From: Planctomycetaceae bacterium
GTDB taxonomy: Bacteria > Planctomycetota > Phycisphaerae > UBA1845 > UTPLA1
Length of the DNA stretch: 64,000 bases
Reading direction: 5' to 3'
Assembly (NCBI GenBank): GCA_011525745.1
Contig: WYBU01000009.1
Span: forward strand, 62,001 to 126,000
This document shows, in pieces, positions 34,574 to 42,192 of the stretch; within the stretch, counting starts at the first letter, position 1; every line of letters starts with the position of its first letter. The notes beneath the pieces were generated by a model, which had not been told where the DNA came from, did not search any database, and saw only the letters and a list, made by a program, of their open reading frames with translations. The position numbers and the translations under genes are program-made.

Positions 34574-35197
34574 TCAGCCCGCCGCCGCGTACAGGCCGTG
34601 ACGCAGAATGTAATCCACGACCGCCTGCGGCGTCAGGTAGCGAATCGACCGTCCGGCCGCCAGCCGCGCACGGATGTCCGAGGCGCTGATCTCGATCGCC
34701 GGCGTGTCCAGCCGATCGGCCAGCAGTGCGTCGACCGCCGGACGGCCGATGCGGCCCGTCAGCGCGGACAGTTCTCCGAACACCGTTCCCGGCCGCACGA
34801 CCGTGATGATGCGCGCGACGCGCACCAGTTCGTCGATGCGGCGCCAGCCGGCCAACTCGGGCAGCGAGTCGGCGCCGATGATCCAGCACAACTCCACGGC
34901 TTCGCCGAGCCGGCCGCGAAAGTGCGTGACGGTGTCGAAGGTGTAGCTGGGACCTGCTCGGCGCAGCTCCAGTTCGTCGATCTCGAAGAGCGGATCGCCT
35001 TCGGCGGCCAGGCGCAGCATGGCCAGCCGGTGATCCGCGGCGGCCAGTGCGGCGGCGTTCTTATGCGGCGGCGCGGCGGCGGGGATGAGCACGACGCGCG
35101 ACGCATCCAGTTGCTCGGCGGCGCTCCGCGCTGCGATAAGATGCCCAAAATGGACCGGATTGAAGCTGCCGCCGAAAAGAATCACGCGCGAAGTCAT
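34574..35197 (-). CDS. nadD: Nicotinate-nucleotide adenylyltransferase
   Basis: The 207-residue protein makes deamido-NAD from nicotinate mononucleotide and ATP. It has RVILFGGSFNPVHFGHLIAA with the GSFNPxHxGH nucleotidyltransferase motif, VVLIPAAAPPHKN, RLAMLRLA, SYTFDTVTHFR, WIIGADSLPELAGW and the C-terminal ISASDIRARLAAGRSIRYL and YILRHGLY. The start at 35197 fits the family; the frame upstream enters a 24-bp tandem repeat. It is followed by the GT2 gene on the same strand. Confidence 0.95.
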   Translation of the reverse strand: MTSRVILFGGSFNPVHFGHLIAARSAAEQLDASRVVLIPAAAPPHKNAAALAAADHRLAMLRLAAEGDPLFEIDELELRRAGPSYTFDTVTHFRGRLGEAVELCWIIGADSLPELAGWRRIDELVRVARIITVVRPGTVFGELSALTGRIGRPAVDALLADRLDTPAIEISASDIRARLAAGRSIRYLTPQAVVDYILRHGLYAAAG

Positions 35198-35245
35198 GTT
35201 GAGACAAAAGGCACGCCGCGCATATGCGCATCGCCGCGGGCGGCC

Positions 35246-35346
35246 TGAACCGAACCGCGACCGCCGCTCCGCACCGAACCGCGACCGCCGCTCTGAACCG
35301 AACCGCAACCACTTCTCTTAACCGAACCGCGACCGTGAGGGAGCGG
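35246..35346. repeat. 24-bp tandem of the GAACCG repeat in the nadD leader
   Basis: Four units start at 35246, 35270, 35294 and 35318, an exact 24-bp period, each with core ACCGAACCGC(G/A)ACC; the last continues into GTGAGGGAGCGG, the form found singly elsewhere. It begins about 50 bp upstream of the nadD start codon. The rest of 35347-35519 holds a GCCGCAAGCGCCATCGC copy and one CACAGCC/GGCTGTG palindrome (35455-35478). Confidence 0.75.
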
Positions 35347-35519
35347 CGGAAGCCCCCCCTAACCACGCCGCGATCGCTTCTGATCCGAGCCGCAAGCGCC
35401 ATCGCTGCGGTCCACGGGCTACACCCCCGCGCAGGCTGGGGCCGTGCCACGCGACACAGCCGAGGGCGGCTGTGCCACTTCACCCTCACCTCAGCCCTAT
35501 CCCTGGAGGACAGAGGGAG

Positions 35520-36233
35520 TCACGGCCGAGGGCGCATGCTCAGCGAGGCCGACCGCAGCGACAACTCCGCTTCGGCCCGACAATCCTCGATCCCCGTGGC
35601 CGTCGCTCGGCCGACCAACATCACGTAATATCCCACGTCGCCGCCGAGCTTGATCTCGAACTGCACGATCTGCTGAAACGACCGCTCGGCCACGTCGCCC
35701 GTCCCGGCAAACAGCGCTTCGCGCCGCAGCATCACGCCGTTGGTGTCCTTCACGAACGCCCACAGTTCGGCAGCGGCCTCCGGCGTTTGCTCGCCGGCGG
35801 CGCTGTGCCGATACGTGCCTGCTGCGTCAATCTGAATGAGTACGTCCAGCCCGTCGCCGGAACCGATATCAAACTTGTGGCCCAGCAGAAATTCCGCCGT
35901 CGCGCTGCCCGCACCCGCGACCGCGGCGCGGCAGGACGCCCGGCCATCCGGCTCGGCGGATGCCGCGGCCTGTCCCCCGCCGTCGTTGGACGAATTCGGA
36001 TGCGCGATGTTGAACGGCGCATCGGCGGGTATGCCGATGCCGCCGCGCGTCAGTTGAGTGCGATCGACGCGCGCCGAGGAACGGCGGGCGTGATGAGACG
36101 GCAGCTCGAAATTCGCGCCGCCGCCGCAGCCGATCGGCGCGGCGGTCATGCAGGTCAGCGTCACAAGGGTCAATACGCGACAGTGACGGTTCGGCACGCT
36201 CGGTATGGTGTCGGCGGCATCGCGCGCGATCAT
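35520..36233 (-). CDS. Putative exported lipoprotein of unknown function
   Basis: From the ATG at 36233 the protein has 237 residues. The N-terminal region has a hydrophobic stretch, VLTLVTLTCMTAAPIGCGGG, whose APIGC could be a lipobox, although the proline is atypical. The mature part has DKFDIGSGDG-like and LDVLIQIDAAGTYRHSA, ELWAFVKDTNGVMLRRE, and a C-terminal VQFEIKLGGDVGYYVMLVGRA, predicted beta-rich. No family is recognised. The frame open upstream to 37112 is a shadow of the DUF6600 gene. It stands in a repeat-rich stretch and has no clear operon partner. Confidence 0.6.
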   Translation of the reverse strand: MIARDAADTIPSVPNRHCRVLTLVTLTCMTAAPIGCGGGANFELPSHHARRSSARVDRTQLTRGGIGIPADAPFNIAHPNSSNDGGGQAAASAEPDGRASCRAAVAGAGSATAEFLLGHKFDIGSGDGLDVLIQIDAAGTYRHSAAGEQTPEAAAELWAFVKDTNGVMLRREALFAGTGDVAERSFQQIVQFEIKLGGDVGYYVMLVGRATATGIEDCRAEAELSLRSASLSMRPRP

Positions 36234-36278
36234 GCGATCACTGTACGTACCCGCGACGCGCGTGTAAAGACACGCACC

Positions 36279-36460
36279 TGAAACCGAACCGCGACCCTGA
36301 ACGCGACCCAGGCGGGAGCGTGAAGGGAGCGCCGGGGCGTCTCTCACGGTTGCTGCCGATTCCTGCGTCGACGGTTCGCCGCACGGCGCAGGATTCGTGC
36401 GTCGCTCCGCGTTCGCTGTGGCTCCCGCCGCTTCCTCACGGGCGCGGTTCGGTTCAGACT
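36279..36460. repeat. Dispersed GAACCG repeats, direct and inverted
   Basis: A long-form direct copy (36279-36337: AACCGAACCGCGACCC, then GCGACCCAGGCGGGAGCG) and an inverted short copy (about 36428-36460: TTCCTCACGGGCGCGGTTCG) flank a stretch without a gene. Confidence 0.6.
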
Positions 36461-36478
36461 CGCTCGGCGCCCCCTGCC

Positions 36479-37645
36479 TCAGCCCTTGATCTTGTACTTG
36501 CGTCCCTCGGACCCGGTCGGGCCGACCTTGCCGTCGCGCGTCCGTTGCTGATAGCGTTCCAGCAGCTTGCGCTCGCGACTCATCTGTTCCTCCAGCGCCT
36601 CGCGCTCGCGCTGCTGCCACTTCTTCAACTCCTCGGTCTTCATGCTGCGCGACAGTCGCACCGCTTCGCGCTTCTGCCGATCCTCCAGCGCTCGGCGCTC
36701 GGCCTCGAGCCGCCGATCCAGCAACGCGCGCTCCGATTTCTCGCGAACCGATATCTCGCCCGGCGAGCCGGTCGGCCCGATCTTCCGCCCGCCGATGATC
36801 CGGTCCGGCGTGCGATCTGGCGGCGCATCCTGTCCGATGCGCGGCCGGAAAAACCGGATCACGCGGTCGGAGTCGCTGACGATCACGCCGCGCGTGCGCT
36901 GCTCTTCCTGAACGCGATAGCGCGTCACCGGCCGACCGATGCGCCGCTCGATCGGCTCGACGCCGAAGGCCTGGTTGACGATCTGCTGATTGACGACCGT
37001 GTAATTCGTGACGTTCTGCGTGACGTTGACGATGTTGACGTTGCGCGACTGTCGAATGATGTGCGGGTGCAGCCGCGGCTCGCACAGGCGCGCCTCTTCG
37101 ACAAAATTCCACGAAAAGCGTTTCAGCGAGTTGACGTCGACGCGAATGTCGATGCCGAAGTCATCGGTCCGCACGCCCACGCCGACGCGCACGCCGCCGC
37201 TCGGCTCCGGCGGCAGCGCCGCCCAGCCGACCCAGCCGCCGCCGCGCCGCCACGCCACCCACGCCGGCCCCCAGCGCGTGCCGGGGACCCACACCCAGCC
37301 ATGATACGGATGATACGTCCAGCGTCCGTAGTGATATGTGGCCCAGCCGAACGGCTCCGACGAAATCCACGTCCAGCCGCATTCGGTCCAGACCCAGCGG
37401 CCGAGCAGATAGGGCCGCCAGTCGGGATCGACGTCGTAGGGCGACCAGACCCAGCCCCAGGGCGGCAGTTGAATCCATTCGCCGTAGGGGGCCAGCGATT
37501 CGTAGAAGATCGATACGTCAACGACGTTCGGTCCGGCGACCGGCCGCTTCGGCTCGACGCGTTGCGGCTGGGCATGGGCCGCCGCGGTGAGAACGATCGT
37601 CGCTGCCACGACACACGAAACGGACAGGCGGGCGCGGAGCAACAT
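36479..37645 (-). CDS. DUF6600-like exported tryptophan-rich protein
   Basis: The 388-residue protein has a signal peptide (LSVSCVVAATIVLTAAAHAQ) and then repeated WG/YxW motifs: FYESLAPYGEWIQLPPWGWV, WRPYLLGRWVWTECGWTW, WATYHYGRWTYHPYHGWVW and WGPAWVAWRRGGGWVGWA. This is the DUF6600 pattern seen in many exported proteins of unknown role. After a VNIVNVTQNVTNYTVVN segment, the C-terminal 100 residues are highly charged and coiled-coil-like (EAERRALEDRQKREAVRLSR). AGGAG precedes the ATG by 8 nt. Its function is unknown; the envelope is its likely location. Confidence 0.85.
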   Translation of the reverse strand: MLLRARLSVSCVVAATIVLTAAAHAQPQRVEPKRPVAGPNVVDVSIFYESLAPYGEWIQLPPWGWVWSPYDVDPDWRPYLLGRWVWTECGWTWISSEPFGWATYHYGRWTYHPYHGWVWVPGTRWGPAWVAWRRGGGWVGWAALPPEPSGGVRVGVGVRTDDFGIDIRVDVNSLKRFSWNFVEEARLCEPRLHPHIIRQSRNVNIVNVTQNVTNYTVVNQQIVNQAFGVEPIERRIGRPVTRYRVQEEQRTRGVIVSDSDRVIRFFRPRIGQDAPPDRTPDRIIGGRKIGPTGSPGEISVREKSERALLDRRLEAERRALEDRQKREAVRLSRSMKTEELKKWQQREREALEEQMSRERKLLERYQQRTRDGKVGPTGSEGRKYKIKG

Positions 37646-37784
37646 GATGAATCTCCTGGCTTGGTGAATTCGCGCGGTTGAGGCTCGACGGTCGGGCCTA
37701 TTGTAACGACCCGCGGCGCGGGCGGGGGTTGGGTCGAGCCTGCCGCCGCCCGCACCGATTGCGCCTGCCGGCCGCCCCTCTGAT

Positions 37785-37981
37785 CCGAACCGCGCCCGTG
37801 AGGAAGCGTCGCGGCAGTGTTCACCGTCAACGCCCGTTTCGACTTCGAGTGTCCGCAGGGTCTTTTCGAAAGCGTATGCCGTTCCGGGTTCGATGCGTTT
37901 TCCGCCGCTTCCTCACGGGCGCGGTTACGATTCGCGCTGATACCAGCGTTTTGATCCGAACCGCGACCGTCAGGGAGCGGT
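37785..37981. repeat. Three GAACCG repeats upstream of tRNA-Glu
   Basis: Copies at about 37785-37812 (direct), 37905-37930 (inverted) and 37952-37980 (direct, CCGAACCGCGACCGTCAGGG) lie in the gap between the DUF6600 gene and the tRNA. No gene is seen in 37646-38005. Confidence 0.6.
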
Positions 37982-38005
37982 AGTTCGCCTTCGAATGTGA
38001 AAAAA

Positions 38006-38078
38006 CGTCCCCACGGGGATTCGAACCCCGGTCGCCGGGTTGAAAACCCGGTGTCCTAGGCCTCTAGACGATGGGGAC
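38006..38078 (-). tRNA. tRNA-Glu (UUC)
   Basis: The minus strand folds as a standard tRNA: acceptor GTCCCCA/TGGGGAC, D arm TCGTCTAGAGGCCTAGGACA, anticodon stem CCGGG/CCCGG with loop TTTTCAA (anticodon TTC), and T arm CGGGG-TTCGAAT-CCCCG. G is the discriminator base and CCA is not encoded. A T-run directly follows the 3' end. It reads GAA and GAG codons. Confidence 0.97.
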
Positions 38079-38332
38079 TCGTCCGCTCCGGAAAAGTGAA
38101 GCGAAGCAGCACGCTCAAGGGAGGTTGGCGCCCCGGAAGACCGGATTGGGTTGAGCACAAAGGCTCTTAATCTGACGCCCCGGGCATCAAGACCTCTTGT
38201 CCGGTACTTGATACGAGCTGTACCGCTTTGCTGGTCGTAGCGTAGCCTGCCTTTCGGAGAAACTCAAGCCTGTCGGAATTTGCTCGGCGTTCGAGTTCGA
38301 CCCTACGCGGGCGCGTGTTTCGACCCGCGTGG

Positions 38333-38403
38333 CATGGTCAAGCCCTCGCGAAAGCCAATTTGCAGGAAGGTGAATGAACGCAACTCGCGAGGGCCTGGAC
38401 ATT
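38333..38403. repeat. ~70-bp stem-loop element (copy 4)
   Basis: The left arm CATGGTCAAGCCCTCGCGA (38333-38351) and right arm TCGCGAGGGCCTGGACATTG (38385-38404) are nearly perfect inverted repeats around a 33-nt loop with GAATGAACGCAA. It is the best preserved copy. The rest of 38079-38464 shows no gene. Confidence 0.82.
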
Positions 38404-38464
38404 GTGAGGTGGGCGGCGCGCGGAGGCAACGACCCGTACAAGCTCATCCGGCACGGGTCCTCAC

Positions 38465-39046
38465 TTACTGCGCAGCGACCGGCGTATCTCGAACGAGTCG
38501 ATAGTCGATGTCGACCGGCTCGACGACGCCGTCTTCCCACTTCACGCTGATGCGCACCGTCTGCGGGTGACCCGACAGATCGGGTCCGTCTTTGTTCCCG
38601 ATGAGCATGATCGCAAGGTTTCCAGCGGATATCGGCAATCGCAGGCTGTTGATGCGCACCCATCCCTCGGGCGGCAGAACGCGGTCGGCCGTTACGAGGT
38701 TCTCGGCGCCGAGCTTCTCGTCCATCAGGTAGCTGGCGCCTGCGTCCACGCGCGCCAATACCGGCCGCTTGTTGTGGATCTCAAGCGCGGCGAGCAGCGC
38801 GTCGCCGCAATCCCAGGCCGCGGGATCGCGAAGGCCGACCTTGATTCGCAGCAGTTCGGTTTCGACGGTGTCCGCTTGCGTCGATCCGTCGCCGTTTGTC
38901 AATTCGATTCGATAAGCAGGACGTGCCGACCGGCACGTGTCCGCGGGACCTCAGTTGCCTCCGATGCAGCCCGTTCCAAGCAACGGGAACGACGCAACGG
39001 CAACGAGCATCAGAGCGGATGCACCGCGGTTCAAAATCCGTGGCAT
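38465..39046 (-). pseudogene. Lipoprotein gene interrupted by an in-frame TGA
   Basis: AGGAGG lies 7 nt before the ATG at 39046. The first 31 codons encode a lipoprotein signal (MPRILNRGASALMLVAVASF then PLLGTGCIGGN, with lipobox LGTGC), then TGA at 38953-38951. The same frame stays open for another 161 codons: GPADTCRSARPAYRIELTNG, ELLRIKVGLRDPAAWDCGDA, VRINSLRLPISAGNLAIMLI, VRISVKWEDGVVEPVDIDYR. A TTG at 38902 could restart translation but has no ribosome binding site. The simplest reading is one envelope lipoprotein gene with a nonsense change or sequencing error. Alternatively a 31-residue small lipoprotein precedes a separate gene. The mature protein belongs to no family I know. Confidence 0.65.
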
Positions 39047-39380
39047 GGGAACGCCTCCTGCAATTCGCGTGCGGCCGATGCACCGGAGCATCCGGCGCCG
39101 CGCCAAACGGCATCCTATCCTCACGTGGCCCCCGTCTGCAACTCGATCGCGCCGCACGCGGCTGCCGCACCTCTGATGAGCAATCGTCGAGCGACAACGC
39201 GGCTTCCCATGCTACCCGGAGGATTTACAGACATGAGGCGGCGGTTGAGGCCGAAGGCCGACACCGCCGGTAGCGTTCCTCACGTTGGAATGCACGCTGA
39301 AGGCGCGCCAGCATCGTTCTTCGCACCGTTCGAAACAACCTCAAACTGAACCTCATGATGCGGAATCATCGACCACGCCC
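39047..39380. other. Gap without a recognised feature
   Basis: I see no gene, palindrome or tRNA in this 334-bp stretch between the interrupted lipoprotein gene and ispE. Frames here have shadow-like composition. Confidence 0.4.
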
Positions 39381-40313
39381 TCATCCCGCCACCACACACG
39401 CAGGCTCGTCGAGAAGGCGCGCCGGCCGGAACCGTGGCCCGGCAGCGCCATCGGTTGCCAGCGCGCGGCGGCATTCAGTCGCGGCAAGTGCCGTCCATCG
39501 CCGCGCATCGGCTTCCGAATCGAACAGCGCGAAAAGCGTGCTGCCGCTGCCGGACATGTGAACGGCGACGCCCTCCAAACCGTCGATCATCGAATGCAGC
39601 GCCGCCAGGCGCGGCTCGACCGCGAACGCCGCCGGCGCCAGATCGTTGCGCAGTCGCGCCGACAACTCCGCGGCGCCGTGCCAGGGCGCTTCCCAGGGCA
39701 ACGCTTCGTCCGCGGCCATTCCCGTCGGCCGGCAGCGCGCGTACACCGCGCCGGTCGGCACGCCGTAGGGCGGCAGCGCCAGTACGGACCATCCCGCGAA
39801 CGCGCGCGGCGGCCGCGTCAGCGCCGTGCCGCGGTCGCCTGCAATGGCCGCGCCGGTCCCGAGGAAGAACGGAACGTCGGACCCGATCGATTCGGCCGCC
39901 GCGACGATGCGCGGATCGTCGCGCTTCAGTCCCCACAACCGCGCCAGCCCCAGTAGGGTTGCGGCGGCGTCGGCGCTGCCGCCGCCCAGCCCCCCACCGA
40001 TCGGCAGGCGCTTTACAAGATGGATCGTCACACCGGCCGATCGGCCCGTCAGCGCCGCGAGCCGCCGAGCCGCGCGGACGATGAGGTTGTCGTCGCCCGT
40101 CGGCAGGCCGGCCGGCTTGCAGATCAGGCGCACGTCGTCGCCGTGCGCGGCGGGGCGAAGCGTCAGCTCGTCGCCCCAGTCGATCGGCTGCATCCACGAA
40201 AGAATGTCGTGAAACCCGTTGTCGCGCCGCCGCAGCACGCGAAGATGCAGATTGAGCTTGCCGCGGGCCAGCCAGCGAAGCGCATGCGAGTTGTCTGAAG
40301 CTATTCTCATCAC
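39381..40313 (-). CDS. ispE: 4-diphosphocytidyl-2-C-methyl-D-erythritol kinase
   Basis: The 310-residue GHMP kinase performs the ATP-dependent step of the methylerythritol phosphate pathway to isoprenoids. It has ARGKLNLHLRVLRRRDNGFH with the substrate-binding region, DDNLIVRAARRLAAL, the ATP loop LVKRLPIGGGLGGGSADAAA, ESIGSDVPFFLGTGAAIA and the C-terminal GVAVHMSGSGSTLFALFDSE. Length is normal. No partner genes of the pathway are adjacent. Confidence 0.95.
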   Translation of the reverse strand: MMRIASDNSHALRWLARGKLNLHLRVLRRRDNGFHDILSWMQPIDWGDELTLRPAAHGDDVRLICKPAGLPTGDDNLIVRAARRLAALTGRSAGVTIHLVKRLPIGGGLGGGSADAAATLLGLARLWGLKRDDPRIVAAAESIGSDVPFFLGTGAAIAGDRGTALTRPPRAFAGWSVLALPPYGVPTGAVYARCRPTGMAADEALPWEAPWHGAAELSARLRNDLAPAAFAVEPRLAALHSMIDGLEGVAVHMSGSGSTLFALFDSEADARRWTALAATECRRALATDGAAGPRFRPARLLDEPACVVAG

Positions 40314-40979
40314 AGGCGCCCGCGCAGCATGCGCGCCGCGAAGGAGCGTACCGCGCGCTCGCCGCGGCCCTCCGTGCGGCGTCTATTGTGTATGCTAAAG
40401 GAGAGTGACCTCGCGTGCCGCAAGGCATTTCTTTCCATTGTCGGTGCGCCCGCCAGAACGATGTGCAGCACGCGCATCGCCGATGTCACAAGAACCGCGC
40501 CGTATTCGCACTCCGAAGGAGTGCCGGATTGTTGCCACGGGTGCAGCGAGGCCCGGCAGGGCCGAGCGGAACCCGTGGTCCGCGTCACCCCCATGTCGAC
40601 CCCGCCCCGGACGGGGCGGCGGAAATTCGCGACGGGCATTGGTGTCTTGTTTGGGTGGCGCCGTTCCCCCTGCCGAGGGAATTGAATGAAAGAAGTCGCC
40701 GCTGTTCACGGGTTGCGTTCGCCTGCGGCGAACCGCACCCGTGGCTACAGCCCGCCGCCCCATTCGGGGCGGTCCGCTTCGCGATCCGATCCCCACAAAC
40801 CGTCGTCGCGTCGTCGCGTCGTCGCATGGATTGCGGTCACAGCCTGAACTGTGCTATTCAAGTTCGCACCGGAGCCGTCGATGCAGCGACAGGAAAGATA
40901 CGTGAAATAGCAGTCGCGCTCGGGCAAGAGCGTCCGGAAACAAGACACCAGGTGGTCCTGCACGAAGGCTTCAAGAGCC
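40314..40979. other. 666-bp gap with GC palindromes
   Basis: It holds several short palindromes: CCGCCCCGGACGGGGCGG near 40603-40622, GCCCCATTCGGGGCGG near 40756-40772, and a GCGTTCGCCTGCGGCGAACCGC segment near 40717-40738 (arms GGTTGCGTTCGCC/GGCGAACCGC). The short frames here change phase at each palindrome. I support no gene. The promoter of the cyclase gene probably lies after 40850 but is not clear. Confidence 0.5.
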
Positions 40980-41936
40980 ATGACGACGAATGACGCGATG
41001 TACCGCGAATTGATCAATCACATGTTCGACGGCGTCTATTTCGTCGACGTCGAACGCCGCATCAGTTTCTGGAACGCGGGGGCCGAGCGCATCACCGGAT
41101 ACCGCGCCGAGGATGTCATCGGCACGCACTGCTGGGACAACATCCTGGTACACGTCGACGAACATGGCGGGAGCATGTGCTGCAATCGCTGCCCGCTCGC
41201 GGCCACCATCGGCGACGGGAAACCGCGCGTGGTGGAAGCGTATCTGCGCCACAAGCAGGGGCATCGCGTGCCGGTTCGCGTCGCAGCGGCGCCGTTCCGC
41301 GACGGTCAGGGGCGCATCATCGGCGCCGTCGAATCGTTTGTCGACAATTCCGCCCGGCTCGCCGATCTGGAGCGCATCCGCCAGCTCGAAGAACTCGCCT
41401 ACCTCGACGCCCTGACCGGCGTCGCCAATCGCCGTTATCTTCAGATGTCGCTCGACGCGCGACTGGCCGAGTTGCACCGCAACGACTGGCCCTTCGGCTT
41501 TGTCATGATCGACGTCGACGACTTCAAGCGCTTCAACGATCTTCACGGCCATGAGATCGGAGATGCGGTTTTGTTGATGGTGGCGCGGACGTTGACGGGG
41601 CTGTGCCGGCCGTTCGATCTGATCGGGCGATGGGGCGGCGAGGAGTTCGGAATCATCGTGGCCAACGCGGACGCGATGCAGACGCGGCGCGTGGCGGAGC
41701 GGGCGCGGGCGCTGGTGGAACAATCGGGCATGGATCACGGTCGCGAGCGGCTGTCGGTGACGGTTTCGGCCGGCGCGGCCATCGCGCGGCCTGACGACGA
41801 CGCTCATTCGCTCGTGCGCCGCGCGGACGAACTGATGTATGAGAGCAAATCCCTGGGCCGCAATCGCGTGACGACCGAAACGGTTTCGGACTGGAGCGAA
41901 TCGACCGTTCCGTTACGCGTCCTGCGGACGGCATAG
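40980..41936 (+). CDS. PAS-GGDEF diguanylate cyclase
   Basis: The 318-residue protein makes cyclic di-GMP. A PAS domain (about 5-125) has MFDGVYFVDVERRISFWNAG and AERITGYRAEDVIG, and carries a cysteine cluster, HGGSMCCNRCPLAATIGDG, frequent in this PAS subtype. The GGDEF domain starts at YLDALTGVANRR; the active-site loop is GGEEF, and the inhibitory RxxD I-site is present (RPFD five residues before GGEEF), so product inhibition is expected. It is a soluble protein without a membrane segment. An EAL phosphodiesterase is encoded 8.5 kb away. Confidence 0.95.
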   Translation: MTTNDAMYRELINHMFDGVYFVDVERRISFWNAGAERITGYRAEDVIGTHCWDNILVHVDEHGGSMCCNRCPLAATIGDGKPRVVEAYLRHKQGHRVPVRVAAAPFRDGQGRIIGAVESFVDNSARLADLERIRQLEELAYLDALTGVANRRYLQMSLDARLAELHRNDWPFGFVMIDVDDFKRFNDLHGHEIGDAVLLMVARTLTGLCRPFDLIGRWGGEEFGIIVANADAMQTRRVAERARALVEQSGMDHGRERLSVTVSAGAAIARPDDDAHSLVRRADELMYESKSLGRNRVTTETVSDWSESTVPLRVLRTA

Positions 41937-42192
41937 GCATCGCGCAAAAGTGGATGATCGCGCAGGACTGGTCATTACGGTTTCACGGAGCGGGCTGCGC
42001 TGGCGGCCAGTTGGTGACTTAAAAAGGCGCGAATGGAAAGTCGAAATGGGGAATTTCACACAGAGGCGCGGAGGTGGCGGAGGACTGGATTCCCGCCTGA
42101 GCGGGAATGACGGCATGGAATGAAAGCCGATGGCGGATGGAATATGGTCCGCACGGCGGACCCTGGCTACAGCGGAACCTGAGCGGCTTTCG
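41937..42192. other. Gap with GGATTCCCGCC palindrome
   Basis: The palindrome GATTCCCGCCTGAGCGGGAA (about 42087-42106) matches the copy near 10215. It is preceded by an AAAGTCGAAATGGGGAATTT stretch similar to that near 53330. No gene. Confidence 0.5.
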
